Origin: Paraphaeosphaeria minitans
Taxonomy: Eukaryota > Ascomycota > Dothideomycetes > Pleosporales > Didymosphaeriaceae
Assembly (NCBI GenBank): GCA_015832175.1
Contig: WJXW01000004.1
Location: 3,038,001-3,102,000 of the forward strand
Direction of reading: 5' to 3'
Length of the DNA stretch: 64,000 nt
Positions 35,340-46,896 of the stretch are shown one piece after another (within the stretch, counting starts at the first letter, position 1; the number at the start of each line of letters is the position of its first letter). The notes beneath the pieces are model-generated. The model worked only from the letters and a program-made list of their open reading frames with translations, did no database searches and was not told the origin of the DNA. The position numbers were made by a program, and so were the translations under genes.

Positions 35340-36082
35340 GTCTGCTGGGGGTGTTTCTTTTTCTGTTGCAATAGATTTTGAGTTGACAATTTCGATCGAG
35401 TGAGATTGTTGATAGTAGTCTACTGATTCTAATACGCTCGTGCAAGCATACAGGTCTGCGAGAATGAGCGCGTAGTCTGGTTCTCTCGTTCCGTGATCGG
35501 AGAGGGGTCAAGATGGCGGCATTCTCGCTTACAAATATAAGTACATGCTATCCTTTGGAAACTACTCATCTACTATTGTATTTTACAATTTTCTAATTTC
35601 TACATAACGTCAAAGGTGACGTTGGAACAAGCGTACCACAGTGCGTCGAGTCAGCACTGGGCAGGCATCTTACGAGTCCTTACATAGGCATGTAGGTAGG
35701 TAGCTAGCGCGCTGCAGGACTGGAAGTTTTCGGATAGCTCTGACGACGCGACCTCGCAGCTATCTCAGTCTATCGTCAAGTATAGTGTCTGAGTCGACGC
35801 CATATTTACGATGCAGACATCACCAGCACATGCTGGCTCAGGCCGACCACCGGATTACTCACCAGTAATTGCTCGATTCGGCTTTTTACCTCGGCTCGCG
35901 GCTAGGTAGGTAGGTAGGTACCTAGCACTTCCCCACACTAACCCCAGAGTCCAGCGGCCCTCGGACGCCATGCATCATCCACGAGCGTTCTTTGTATCTC
36001 TGACACCATTTGAAGCTCCTTCTCTTCTCTGCGCGGGCTGATTGACATTTCATACCCTCTTTATCTTGCTTGTACACCCAAC
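35340..36082. other. Divergent promoter region with TAGG tracts
   Basis: 743 bp between the 2-hydroxyacid dehydrogenase start (minus) and the nitronate monooxygenase start (plus). It contains TAGG tracts at 35692-35705 and 35903-35925, the latter ending in the palindromic GGTACC. No gene seen. Confidence 0.5.
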
Positions 36083-37334
36083 ATGCCTTTCAACACGGAG
36101 CTGACGCGGGCACTTGGCATCAAAGGCACGTACATGTGACAGCGCGCACACATGAACTTCCACTGACCACATCAACAGTGCCCGTAGTGCAGGGTGGAAT
36201 GCAATGGGTGGGCTACGCTGAGCTCGCCAGCGCAGTTAGCAATGCGGGCGGTCTTGGAATAGTACGTACAAACTTCGCAGAGCCATGTACAACACGTCCA
36301 ACTAATTTGTTTCGCAGTTGACCGCGCTCACGCAACCCACGCCTGAAGACCTCCGAAAGGAAATCCGCCGCTGCCGCACCATGACGAAGAACCCCTTCGG
36401 TGTCAACCTGACGCTGCTTCCCGCGCTCGTTCCCCCGGACTACGCTGCCTACGCACAGGTCATTATTGACGAAGGCATAAAGATCGTAGAGACGGCAGGA
36501 AACAGCCCCGGCCCGGTCATTAAGCAGCTGAAGGCCGCAAACTGCATTATCCTACATAAGTGCACGACAATCCGACACGCGCAGTCTGCTGTGAAGATGG
36601 GCGTAGACTTCCTCTCTATCGACGGCTTCGAATGCGCGGGGCATGTAGGCGAGACGGACATCACAAACTTCATCTTGCTGAGCAGAGCGCGCCAGTCGCT
36701 CGGAGGCGTGCCGTTCATTGCTTCTGGTGGGTTTGCAGATGGTCAGGGATTAGCTGCTGCGCTGGCGCTGGGCGCGTGTGGTATCAACATGGGCACCCGC
36801 TTCATGTGTACTGTGGAGGCGCCCATCCACCAGAAGATCAAGCAAGCTATTGTTGACGCCCAGGAAACCGATACAGAGCTCGTGCTTAGGAAGTGGAAGA
36901 ACACGACGCGTCTGTTTGGAAACAACGTCGCGAAGCAGGCCGTCAAGGTTGAGAAGGAGAGCACGACTGGCAAATTCGAAGAGGTGGCCGAGTACGTCAG
37001 CGGGAAGCGTGGGCGACAGGTCTTCTTGAATGGCGATAAAGACTTTGGAGTAAGTGGTCCTTTGACTGTGGTCGCCTATAGTTCACGGGCATAGCCGCAT
37101 GCTAAGCTATCCTAGGTGTGGACTGCGGGTCAGGTCATCGGTCTCATCCACGACATCCCAACGTGCGATACACTATTGAAGCGAATCGAGCGCGAGGCAG
37201 TCGAGACGCTGGCTTCTAAGCACGATCTCTTCGTCCAAGACGGCAACCAGCCTGTTGGTCCCTCGGCTACTGTTGGGAAGAACACCAACAACCCTGGCGC
37301 GGAAGTGTGGGGCCTTGGAAAGAGTAAGCTATAG
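36083..37334 (+). CDS. Nitronate monooxygenase (2-nitropropane dioxygenase family)
   Basis: 358-aa FMN enzyme that oxidises alkyl nitronates such as propionate-3-nitronate. Exons: 36083-36125, 36179-36261, 36318-37049 and 37116-37334. Intron 1 appears to be GC-AG (AAAG|GCACGT); the two nearby GT alternatives break the frame into PVVQGGMQWVGYAELA. Family blocks are SNAGGLGILTAL, the FMN-contacting KNPFGVNLTLLP, and GFECAGHVGETD with the catalytic His, then FIASGGFADGQGLAAALALGA and GTRFMCTVEAPIHQKIKQAI. The C-terminus (VWTAGQVIGLIHDIPTC) is typical. The length matches the family. Confidence 0.94.
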
Positions 37335-37691
37335 ATATGTATGAGTATATTTGTTTAAAGCATGGTAGCGTTATCATAGAGCACAGAAGTCCCGATCAGG
37401 GCGCCCGTCCCTGACCAACTCTGCACGACGGTCTGGCTTCGTACCCACCCATCGTCTCGCTACCACGTCTTCATACCCTCCCGCGCCTCCTCAACCACCC
37501 CACTCACCTACCCAACCAATCCAGAAGTCCTTTATCACGCACTGTCACATATTTTCCTCGTTTCAATTTTCTTGCCACCCCTTCGACACCTTAAAATCAT
37601 CAGGTTCCCAATTTGCATCATCGCCCCTTGAGCCCTACCACATTACAAAAGCCCTCCACTGAACTACCAACACTGCAATATTATCGCCATC
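37335..37691. other. Intergenic region, no gene seen
   Basis: 357 bp of pyrimidine-rich sequence, probably the promoter and 5' UTR of the small membrane protein that starts at 37692. Confidence 0.4.
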
Positions 37692-38306
37692 ATGTCCACC
37701 AAACTGCAACTACGCTACGTCGTCCTCTCCTTCTTCCTCGGCGGCTTCGTCTTCACAGGCCTCGACTACCTCATCAAGTTCGCTGTGCCATGCGGCCACT
37801 TCCGGTACTACGAAAAGGAGTGCCAGGCACCGGGCAACATCCTCGAGCGTCGCGGACTGAACGGTGATACCTTGAACATTCCTGCTGATCACGACGCAAA
37901 GCTCCCCGTCACGTTCCCGGTGCCTCTCCACTACGAAGATATCAAAGACCCGCGCGTGGTGATCGTGCCTATCGCACAAGATCTGGATACCAACGGCGAC
38001 GGCGTGCCCGATCAGCCTGTGGTGTGGGAGCTTCCGTACTCGTTTTCCTCTCCAGACGACAAAGACGCGCATGTCGAAGACGTCCAGCCTGCGCCCTCGG
38101 CCACCCCTCGACCCTATCTCTGGCGAGAGATGGACACTTCATCGCCCAACGAACGCACCAAGAGCAGCCTCCCCGACAACGCGGACTTGCAAAAGATTGC
38201 AGAAGTCTCCGGTGACGCAGCGCCCCGGAAAGCACAAGCGCTGCGTCGCCGAAACATTCCTCGCGCCCAGCGCGATCCCGTGAAGCCTGATGGAACATCG
38301 GCTTAG
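37692..38306 (+). CDS. Small single-pass membrane protein, unknown function
   Basis: 204-aa single-exon protein. The N-terminus MSTKLQLRYVVLSFFLGGFV begins an uncleaved signal-anchor helix (about residues 9-33). A Cys-containing juxtamembrane segment follows (VPCGHFRYYEKECQAPGN), then a compact domain with PVPLHYEDIKDPRVVIVPIA, and DTNGDGVPD, which looks like a calcium-binding DxNxDGxxD loop. The C-terminal half is disordered and ends with basic RRRNIPRAQR. I recognise no named family. The ATG context and the clean frame support a gene. Topology would be short N-terminus inside, bulk in the lumen, or the reverse. Confidence 0.75.
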   Translation: MSTKLQLRYVVLSFFLGGFVFTGLDYLIKFAVPCGHFRYYEKECQAPGNILERRGLNGDTLNIPADHDAKLPVTFPVPLHYEDIKDPRVVIVPIAQDLDTNGDGVPDQPVVWELPYSFSSPDDKDAHVEDVQPAPSATPRPYLWREMDTSSPNERTKSSLPDNADLQKIAEVSGDAAPRKAQALRRRNIPRAQRDPVKPDGTSA

Positions 38307-38788
38307 GTTTGAGGAGAAGTGCGTAGCTCCACCTACACAAATTTAACTTCTGACAACTAATATCACTAGATGGATAACAGCTACGACGCCTTCTTCCGGC
38401 GCCAGTGCCTAGCTATGAGGGCATGTATACACAGGGTGGAGAAGGGGGAGCAGTTTAGCTGAGATTAGATCGGTGTTTGATTGCAAGGAGTATATGGTTG
38501 TGAGGTTTTAGGGGGTGGCGAGGATTGCTCGGATCGGAGTATAGTAGCTAGATTGAAACCTGTTGAGGTGGCATGTGGAGGAGTGGAGGAAATGGGTCAT
38601 TGAATTGGTTGCCCTGCTTTAAAGACGCACATGTTTGAGTTTAGGTTTTATTTCATTTCTTATCGATGTCGTTCATAGCCTCATAGTATACATGCCGTAG
38701 TCCGAGTCATAAGATCCCACCGAGCCTCGTTGCCTATCCCTCCACCAACGCCCAGCAACGTCGCTGTTCCTCCTCCCTCACACGCCAT
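38307..38788. other. Intergenic region, no gene seen
   Basis: 482 bp between convergent genes (the small membrane protein and the PEBP-family protein). No repeat or RNA gene recognised. Confidence 0.4.
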
Positions 38789-39664
38789 CTACAACCCCAT
38801 CAACACAACACCCCCCACACCCACAGCTGCAGCAACCGCCCACGGCAGCTCTACCGCATCCACAGCCCTGCCCTCAAATTCTATCATCGCAGGTAAGCAC
38901 AGCGCCGCACGCATATTCAACAACATTTCACTTACGAGGACTCGTCCCATTCCCTCTGCTCCCCCCACCACCCGTCTGCCTCGCGCCACCTGCACCACTC
39001 GTCCCCATTGCACCCGCCGACCCGTTCGCCCGCCCATCCACCATGAAGAAGTTCCCCGCCACCGGCTCCCCGAGCCCGTTCTTCTTCGCGAAACCCTCGA
39101 TGTCGAATCCAATCCGCGCCTGCGTGTTTGCGAAGTCGCTTGCGCTCGCTTCGAGCGTCGACGGCTGCTTGAACAGCAGCTGCGTATACCTGTGCGCGAT
39201 GGTGTCGGAGGCTGGAGGGCCGGGGCTGATGTAAGTCGCGGGTCCCTTTTCGCTGGAAGCGAGCAGCACGTCGCCCCCAGCGACGGACTGCTTGGTTGCT
39301 TTGAAGCCCGTGTTCAAGGCGTGCAGGAGGACGCGGCGAGTGTCATTGCCTGCGGCGGGGGGGACGTCCAGGTCGAGCATTACGAAGACGTAGGTCTCGG
39401 TTGAGGAGACAGCAGATGGGGGGAGGGCGAGCTGGGGCTGGGATGCAGTTGCTTTTCAGAATGTTAGGTTTGGGTTGGTAGCTCGACAGGGGAGCATAGA
39501 TAACACGTACCGGCTTTGCTGAGGAGTTCGCCAGGTGTGTTGACCTTGGTGCTGTTGAAGATGACGTCCAGCTGGGCCTTTGCTGCGGGCGTGAAGCCCT
39601 TTGGTGTCTGCGCCTGCGCGACACCAACGGCTGCAACGACGATAAGGCCCTTTGAGAAATGCAT
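38789..39664 (-). CDS. Secreted PEBP-family protein, possibly GPI-anchored
   Basis: 253-aa protein in three exons: 39664-39511, 39451-38936 and 38880-38789. The N-terminal signal peptide is MHFSKGLIVVAAVGVAQA. The phosphatidylethanolamine-binding fold is indicated by TETYVFVMLDLDVPP, LLHALNTGF, YISPGPP and HRYTQLLFKQP. After a Gly/Ser-rich linker, a GTAAGT donor and TAG acceptor lead to a last exon coding a hydrophobic C-terminus (LPWAVAAAVGVGGVVLMGL), as expected for a GPI-attachment signal. Without that splice the frame stops at 38928 with no hydrophobic tail. PEBP proteins bind small ligands or inhibit proteases; the role of secreted fungal versions is unknown. Confidence 0.87.
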
Positions 39665-40758
39665 GATTCGAATCTCTAGTCAACCTCACACAAAGTATAA
39701 AAAGGTATTATAAGAGAATAATCTTCCTCGCAGAGGGAACAGAAATGAAGTGTAGGGAATGGCAGTGCTTCCTCGCAGAGGATGGCGAGTGCATGAGCCT
39801 CTCACCGCAGGGTTATAAGGCTGCAGAGTGCATACGCGTCGATCGAAGCATGGCTGCTTCGGGCGCCACGTCCAGTGTTGCATTGCCAAATTCTCCGGCA
39901 ATGCGAAGGTGGAGACCTTGTCGTGCAAAGGGTGTGAAACGTGCAGTGCAAGAGCCGCGACACCGAATAGCGTGAGCGTCGACGTCAACGGCGGAGTCAA
40001 GATGCGTGACGATTTCGCATAATGTTTCTTGTTCAGGCGTTCCCCATTGTTGGCTTGAGGCGACTGCGCATCAGGCAGTTGTTGTTGTTGCGTTAATACG
40101 TTGTGGTTGAGGAGCGCGGTAGTTCGAACGCTGACGTCGTAGTGAGCGGCAGCCGAGGTGAGATGTGTGCATGAAACGTTTCTGTTTGTGATAGTATTGT
40201 GGATTTGGCCAATATAAGCCTCGTGGTGTTCCAGCGCGATTTCTGATGACGCTTGCACAGGGCATCTTAACTCGTGTGTGCAAGAGGGAATATACTGCAG
40301 AACAAGATCAGACTGACACTGAGGATTGAGTCTGTATAAATAAAAGAGGAGAGCAACTAGAAAAGGTCTCGTTAAGCATCAGGCTGCGACATGTACGAAA
40401 AAGGGGAGGAGCTCCACTTTGAGTTTGGCCGCTTAATGGCAATTGAAGAAAATAACTCAACGAATGACCCGCGATAAGAGCGATGGCTTACTGACGTTGT
40501 TGAAAGTGACATTATTTCTAAGACAGGCCAACTGGACTAGTAATTAGATGTCAAAAAGGCACATGTTGCCGCTAAGTGGGCGTATCTCCTCTGGGAAGAT
40601 GAGTCGCTCAACACCTAACAAGGTTTCCCGGTTCAAGCGTGTGATGATGATACTTTGTCTTGATAGACGAATCGTTGGATTTTGATCGTCCTCTGGTGTT
40701 CCATAACGCCGCAGGATGCCCCGCCTATGCCACTATCTGTCGGATTCCCCAGCCCTTC
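39665..40758. other. Intergenic region, no supported gene
   Basis: 1.1 kb between the PEBP gene start and the SPC3 stop (both minus strand). Overlapping short frames are present but none with a domain. A TTGTTGTTG run is at about 40079-40090. Nothing else is recognised. Confidence 0.4.
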
Positions 40759-41587
40759 CTAGTTATTCTTTCTGGGCTGCTCCTGGCCAGCCATCAAGCG
40801 ATGGCCCTCCTTGCCCTTCTCTTCATCCAGCTTTTCCTTCTTCGCGCTCTTGGCGCCAATCACAGGGAAATCGAAAAGCTCGCTCTTGCCACCTTGCAGC
40901 CCCTTCCACATGCCATAATCGTTCCAGTTCTCCCACAACAGCGCGCCGACCCAGGGCTGCACGTTCCAGCCTAGCTCCAGCCTCACATCCGTCCTGTTTT
41001 GCAGCTTGGCTGATATATCGGTAATCTGGTACTTTGGGCGCTGGTTGTCGAGCTTGATGATGCCGGCGGGCATGTGCGATTTCGCTTGAGAGTTCTTGGA
41101 GTTCTTGGGCTTCTTGATGCCCTTGGGGGTCGGGTGGATGTAGTGGTTCTGGTGCCACGGAGCGGCGGCGCCGGGGAGGATTGCGTCCCAGATGATGGCT
41201 TCAGAGTCGGGCTCACCAGTTTTGGTGGACGGGTAGACGGCTTTTAGGTACAGAAAGACTTGCTTGGTGTTCCAATTGAAGAGGGTGGACAAATCTGCGC
41301 GTTGTCAGCCAGCTGCAATCGCCATGCACGCGCGAATGAACGGAATGGATTGAGGTGTACAGCGACTCACCAGTGTCCAAGTCGAATTTTATATGCGCGT
41401 ACTCCTCCTTCTTGTAACTGTAGTAGTGCGGTCTCCCTCGCACCACCTGTACATTCCGCAACCCCACCGTGGCCTTGGGTACTTGTGGATGGATGAAGGT
41501 TGACAGCGCAATGACGGCTGCGACGGAGAAGGCTACTGTGGTGAAGAAGCCAAAGGCATTTTGTATACGCACCAGCGTCGAATGCAT
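40759..41587 (-). CDS. SPC3: Signal peptidase complex subunit 3
   Basis: 250-aa ER membrane protein needed for signal-peptide cleavage (SPC22/23 family). Exons 41587-41371 and 41294-40759, with a GTGAGT..CAG intron. The N-terminus MHSTLVRIQNAFGFFTTVAF leads into one transmembrane helix (about residues 12-33), with the remainder lumenal. Family blocks are YAHIKFDLDTDLSTLFNWNT, KQVFLYLKAVYPS, IIWDAILPGA and KYQITDISAKLQNRTDVRLE, then LGWNVQPWVG. The tail after WVGALLWENWNDYG is extended and Lys-rich, longer than in the yeast or human proteins. Confidence 0.95.
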
Positions 41588-42094
41588 GGTAGGCTGCTGG
41601 GTGTGGTGTATAGTCGGGGAGCCGAGGTAGTGGAGCGAGTCGAGTCGCCTAGAATGCGGCGAGCGTGCGGAGGTGAAGTTGCTACATATGGCCGAGCTTG
41701 GGCCGCTGGCTTCAGCCTCGACTCACGACAAGAGGGGCGACACGTGGAACTACAATCCGCGGTCCGACTGGGTCCGCAGGTTTTACGGATGCTAGGTAGT
41801 CTAGTACATACGGTAGCTGGCTGAGGTTACTCAGTTACCTAGTTGCATACAACGTAACGATTGTTAATTATGCTTGCAAGGCTGTAGACTACTTCACATC
41901 TCAGGTCCTTGGACGCGGAACAGACTATACATGAAGATTGTCCTAGCCTATATTTCTACAACTCGAACCGAGCCATCCCATATATACTGTGACATCCTGG
42001 CCATGAGCCATCCCATATCTACTGTGACATCCTGGCCATATATCGCCGGCCATTAATTGGAATAGAATAAACCGGTGTCTCCGAGTACCAGTCC
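41588..42094. other. Intergenic region with 35-bp duplication
   Basis: Spacer between the SPC3 start and the XRN1 stop. No gene. It holds the tandem duplication at 41970-42039. Confidence 0.45.
41970..42039. repeat. 35-bp tandem duplication
   Basis: Two adjacent 35-bp copies beginning GAGCCATCCCATAT (41970-42004 and 42005-42039) differ at one base. They lie just downstream of the XRN1 stop codon, probably within its 3' UTR. Confidence 0.9.
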
Positions 42095-45000
42095 TTACTG
42101 CTGCGGCGGTGGTGCAGCCTGCCCACCTCCCCTCGGCCCGCCACGACCACGGGCACCTCCACGACCGCGACCACGTCCACGGCCCTTGCCTCCATTCTCC
42201 AAGCTAGCAGGCGGTGGGACACTGCTGTAGTTCTGCGGTCGGAAGTTGGGGTTGTTCTGCACAACGCCTGCAGTAGGGTCGCTCGTGTCGGTCGCAACAA
42301 AGCCGCCGCGGTTCGCCCGTCCACGTGGCGCGCCATTGCTATTGCCACGGCTATTGGGGTTGAAGCTTTGGTTGGCAACGCTTTTGGGATCGACGTTCTG
42401 GTTGGCAACGCCGTTGGCCGGCCCTCCACGAAGTGCTGAGCCGCCGCGTCCACCACGATGACGGATGGGTAGTTCTTGTACTTGACCATGCTGAGCGGGT
42501 GAAAGAGTACCGTTTTGCATGTGCGCGTTACCTCGTGGTGCTGCGCCTCCGCCGCGTCCCCGGGGCGCAAAGCCGCCGCCACGAGCGCCGTTGGATTGTG
42601 CACCACCGAACGCGCCTCGGTATGAGCCTTGGAGAGGGGGCGGCGCATTCGCAGAGACAAGCTGAGGGCCACCAGGAGCACCAATAACCGTGTAAGGTTG
42701 CGCGGATTGCTGAGGCCGCTTGGCAGCAGCTGCCGAGGAATATGACACAACTTGCTTGTCGGTCATGTTGAGGATCGTGGTCGCCGGAACGGTAGACCCT
42801 CGGAAAGGTGAACAGCGCTCGCCGAGCGACGTTCCACTCATGAAAGTCGCGTCGAAGACAATGTCCAACAACAATGCGCGAGAAGTGCGTGTCTTGCCAA
42901 TAACCGTGCCGTACGATCCAATGGGGACCCTTCCTGAATCTTGAACGTAGACCACACGGTCGCCGATAGTGAACTGCTGGTTGCTAAGACGCTGTTCCGC
43001 ATCCGAGGGCTTGAGAATGGCGCTACGCGGAACCTTTCCGATCTTCTTGTTCTCCACATCCTGCGTTAAAGCAAGGTTGGCGTCGGCGGCCTGTTCGATC
43101 ATCTTTACGGTATCTGAGTCGAGCTGCTCAGCATCCAGCGGAACCTTCTCAAAGCTCTTGGTTTGTAGCTCCTTCAGCCACGCACCAATCTCCTTGACCT
43201 TTTGCTTCGCGAACTCAGGTGCGAAGAAATCGGTGTCTTCCCAGCCGTCGCCGGTGGGGTTCCTGATGATGGCGGCTATGAAGTCTGGAAACTTGATCAT
43301 GTATTGGGCCAGAAGGTCAACCGCCTTCTGACTGTACTCCCAGCCATTGGCTGACTTCCTCGAGTAGCCTAAAACCTTCATCTTCTTGGCCTCGAATTTG
43401 AGATTGAGGCCAAGGTTGAGCTTCATTCCGCTTGAGTTGACGAAGAAGGAAGCTGTCAATTTAGACAGTGCCAGTGGTGGCATGTGAAGCTGTCGAGCAA
43501 CAACGTACGAAGGGAAGTAAGGTATCATCTTCTCAGCTTGTCGGGAGACCTCGCGACCAAACTCTGGCTCAGTCTTCTTGAGTTTGGATACCATAATTGT
43601 AGTCTTGTTGTCCGCATGTCCGACGACTTGCAACGGGCGTCCGTAAGCATAGTCGCCCAAGTAGAAGGCTCGTGATCCTTGCGGGAACTCTTCTTCGAGT
43701 GGTAACGCCTCTTTTTCCAAGAAGCGCTGGTCTGGGCTGATGACCTCGTCGACGATTGTCTGAGTGGCGTATTCAACCTGCAGACCCTGAACGGGACCGT
43801 ATTCTTTGACCGTGTGTCCCTCATCGGTCTTTCTAAGACCTTTGAGCATCTCCACGTGTACAAGTGAGTCGACTTCACCAGTGACCATACCAAGGCGCTT
43901 GCTGTATGTGTTTTGAATGCGGCCAGCCATTTTCTTCCACTCCCGTATCTGATCCGGGCCGTGTGGAATCGCGACAGGTACTAGCGGTCCTGTTTCAGGC
44001 AGGACATAATCGAACAATTCGTCTGAAACCTTGAATACCTTGGCCTCTTGCAAGAACGGATACCCAACATGGACCGCCTTGCCGAGCTTCTGCTGAGCAC
44101 CTGCAATGCCCGTGCGCGCCTCGGTGTCTAGCAAAGTGACAATCATGCTCTCGTTTCGGCTGTCCTGTTGGAAGACGCTTACACCAGCGAACTCAAGTTT
44201 TCCATGAAAAGGCAACTCTTTCAAACTAGGAAACCCAGCCAACGAATGAGATCCCAGCTTCACACCGTCCATCAGCCCCACATATACTTCCAGACCTTCC
44301 ATGGTTGGAAGCTCGAAGATATTCTCCACACAGCGACAGTGGGGTAGATCTGGAAAAATGCCAGGCAAGGATGAAGGATAGACGTAGTCTTGGTCCTTTG
44401 CGTATGTGAACTTCATAGAAACGCCGAAGGAATTGCGGGATTTCTCGTCCTCGGATAGTTGGGCCTCTTTGGTAGCCATCGCTGACAGGAGTCTGTCTTC
44501 CTGGATGAATGGGATCTTTACTACGGCTTCCCATTCCATCTTCTTCCCGTTCATATCGAGCTCGAAGTCTCGTGGGTAAAAGTCGATGATGGTTGAGTCT
44601 TGGTTGGTCATCAAGGGATGGTAGGCAGTCGGCACGATGCTCTTGCTACGATCGGGCAGAACACCCATAAGCTGTTGAAATGGCTTGAACGGCTGTCCGA
44701 GCTTGAAGTCAATGTTCGCTTTGAGGCCCTTCTTGACGTCTGAGATCATGGGCGAGTAGTGGTATCCGTAGTACCAAGGCCACGAGGCGACACCTTGGTA
44801 GTAGTAGTAGAGAACCCATTGCAGACCTTGAACATAGTTCTCGGTCAGCTTCCTAAGCTCCTCCTCGTTGTCTCGCCCCCAGTCAAATTTGGACTTGTAG
44901 TACCCGTCTTTCCAAGCCAGGAACTTCTCTTCGTACTTCTCCTCCATCGCGGCTTGGGCATCGTCAGCTGAGATGTCGACGACCTTGGCATCCTCGTATT

Positions 45001-46501
45001 TGAGAATGACCCGAGCAATGGCCTTCTTGGCTTCATCGTCGTCCTCGTCGTCCTCGTCGTCCTCGACATCTTCTACGAGCTTAGGCGGGAAAGCTAGCTG
45101 GATATGGCGGTTTCCCTCGTCGTCTTGAACAGTCTTCCAGTTGATGTGAAGGCTATCTGCCAGCTCGTGCACGAACTTTCGATCCTCGGCTTTCAGACCG
45201 GCTGGAAGATCGTAGGGCGTCTGCCTCTTGGTGTCCAGATATATCCCAATCCAACTCTTGATATCAGACAGCAGCTTCTTCTGCTCGGTGGTTAACACCA
45301 GCTGTCCGCGCCTCTTCGTCCTCTCCATCACGTCTTCTTTGGCCAGTTTCTTGCCCTTGAACCATGCAGCGTCTGCATTTTCAGATTCAAAGTGACGATT
45401 CTCAACGTGCGATAGTTCGTCGAGAAGAAGGGCCAGCCTCTCCATGTTAATAACGCCGCCCTCATTGATGTAGCCTTTGGCCTTGGGCAGCACCGTCTTG
45501 TAAACGTTAAACATGAGCGCGAGAGCGCCCTCGTTGATATGCAGATGCGGCAGATTAGGAAGGAAATCATTTCCAACAAAGAAAGCCATCAGAATGAAAT
45601 CGTCAATGACACGTTCCATATCGAATTCGAAGCCAAGAGCGCCGGGCTCTTCTAGCTCTTGAAATTCAAGTTCTAGGTACTCGCGCACAATGCAGAGGTG
45701 CATCAAATAGAAGTTTTGGTGCTCCAACTCCTTGGACTTCTTCTGGTTTTGGCGACCAAAAGTAACCTCCTCACGGAGCAGACAGAAATGCGGGTCGTGG
45801 CTGAGCAGACCCAACATGATAAGATCAGCATCGAGTCCGTACAAGCAGTGACGGCGGTTGGGGTCGTAACCAGGCTGGGCCTTGGCCTGGCGGATATACT
45901 CCATAACCTTGTGCTCTCCTTCTCCGGGAACCTCATGGCCGGACAGGACGATTTCCACGCCCTGCCAGTCTAGGTCCTCGGAGACCTTTTTGTTGATGAA
46001 ATACTTCAGCTGCTGTGTCAGCTTGGCCATAAACTCGGTGCCAGGCGTGATGCAGTTGCTGTCGAAGGGTGCTTCCTTGGGCATTTCGACGCCTTCCTGG
46101 ATGGCCTTTTCACGGGCCTTCTCCGCGTCGAGAGCGGTTCGGAAGCGCCGCGCGCGCTGCTGGTTCATCTTGGCGCGTGGGGCGACACCATCGATGGCCA
46201 TGAAGAAGAGCTGCTTGGGCTTGATCTTGCCAAACAAATGCTCGATGTAATTGAAGATGGCGATGAACATCTTCTCCTCGGTCATGCGGGCCGTCGGGCC
46301 GTCCGAGTCATTGTGGGTGCAGTTGTGAATGATACCGTTCATGTCGAGCTATGGCGGCGAGGTCAGCGGGAGACGTCCACGCTCTGCATTGCAGGCACTT
46401 ACGTAGAGACAGTCGAACTCCGGGATGCGATTCTCGGCGATCAGCTGGGAAATCGCGGGGTAGCGCTCCGACATCCATCTGAAGAACTTTGGGACACCCA
46501 T
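42095..46501 (-). CDS. XRN1: 5'-3' exoribonuclease 1
   Basis: 1,450-aa cytoplasmic 5'-3' exonuclease that degrades decapped mRNA. Two exons, 46501-46403 and 46348-42095. The splice joins MGVPKFFRWMSERYPAISQL...FDCLY to LDMNGIIHNCTHNDSD. The N-terminal nuclease has FMAIDGVAPRAKMNQQRARR, GTEFMAKL, HEVPGEGEHKVMEYIR, YGLDADLIMLGLLSH and FVGNDFLPNLPHLHI. The last four carry the acidic metal ligands. The C-terminal PAZ/Tudor, winged-helix and SH3-like regions follow (for example QFTIGDRVVYVQDSGRVPIG). The terminal ~200 residues are low-complexity Gly/Asn/Gln with repeated RG boxes, suited to RNA or condensate binding. It is divergent from the Hat2-like gene. Confidence 0.97.
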
Positions 46502-46896
46502 GGCTGCTGTGTGTTCTAGTGATAGATGGCTGAATGTGGTGGCGGTGGAGTTGCAGGGCGGTCGGGGGTATCGCGACTTAGGAAAAGGCGCAAAGGAAGA
46601 GGGAGGCAAAGCGCGCAAACAGCGCTTGCTTCTGAACGACAAGAACGTTAGGGGATAGGTTCACGACGCTGGGGTCTTCAAAGAGTCAGAAGTGAGGCAG
46701 TGGGCGTCACGTATATCTACCAAACGCCAAGCGCTGGCTAGCGGCGGCGGGCAGTCTATCGCCGCTAGCCGAACCACGGCGCGCGGTACGCGTTGCGCTC
46801 TTCACTTTGCAACTCGCCCGACTCTCGTGCAGCTTTCCTCCTCCCCCAGTCACAGTTCCCAACAGAGTAGCAGTTCCCAACAGAGTAGCACGTCAC
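46502..46896. promoter_or_regulatory. Divergent promoter XRN1 / Hat2-like
   Basis: 395 bp between the start codons of XRN1 (minus, 46501) and the WD40 gene (plus, 46897). An exact 18-bp tandem duplication, CAGTTCCCAACAGAGTAG, occupies 46853-46870 and 46871-46888, immediately before the WD40 start. No TATA box seen. Confidence 0.55.

Noticed and set aside
42019..42750. 243-codon minus-strand frame in the XRN1 tail
   Set aside because: Alternative frame of the GC-rich RG-repeat coding sequence of XRN1.
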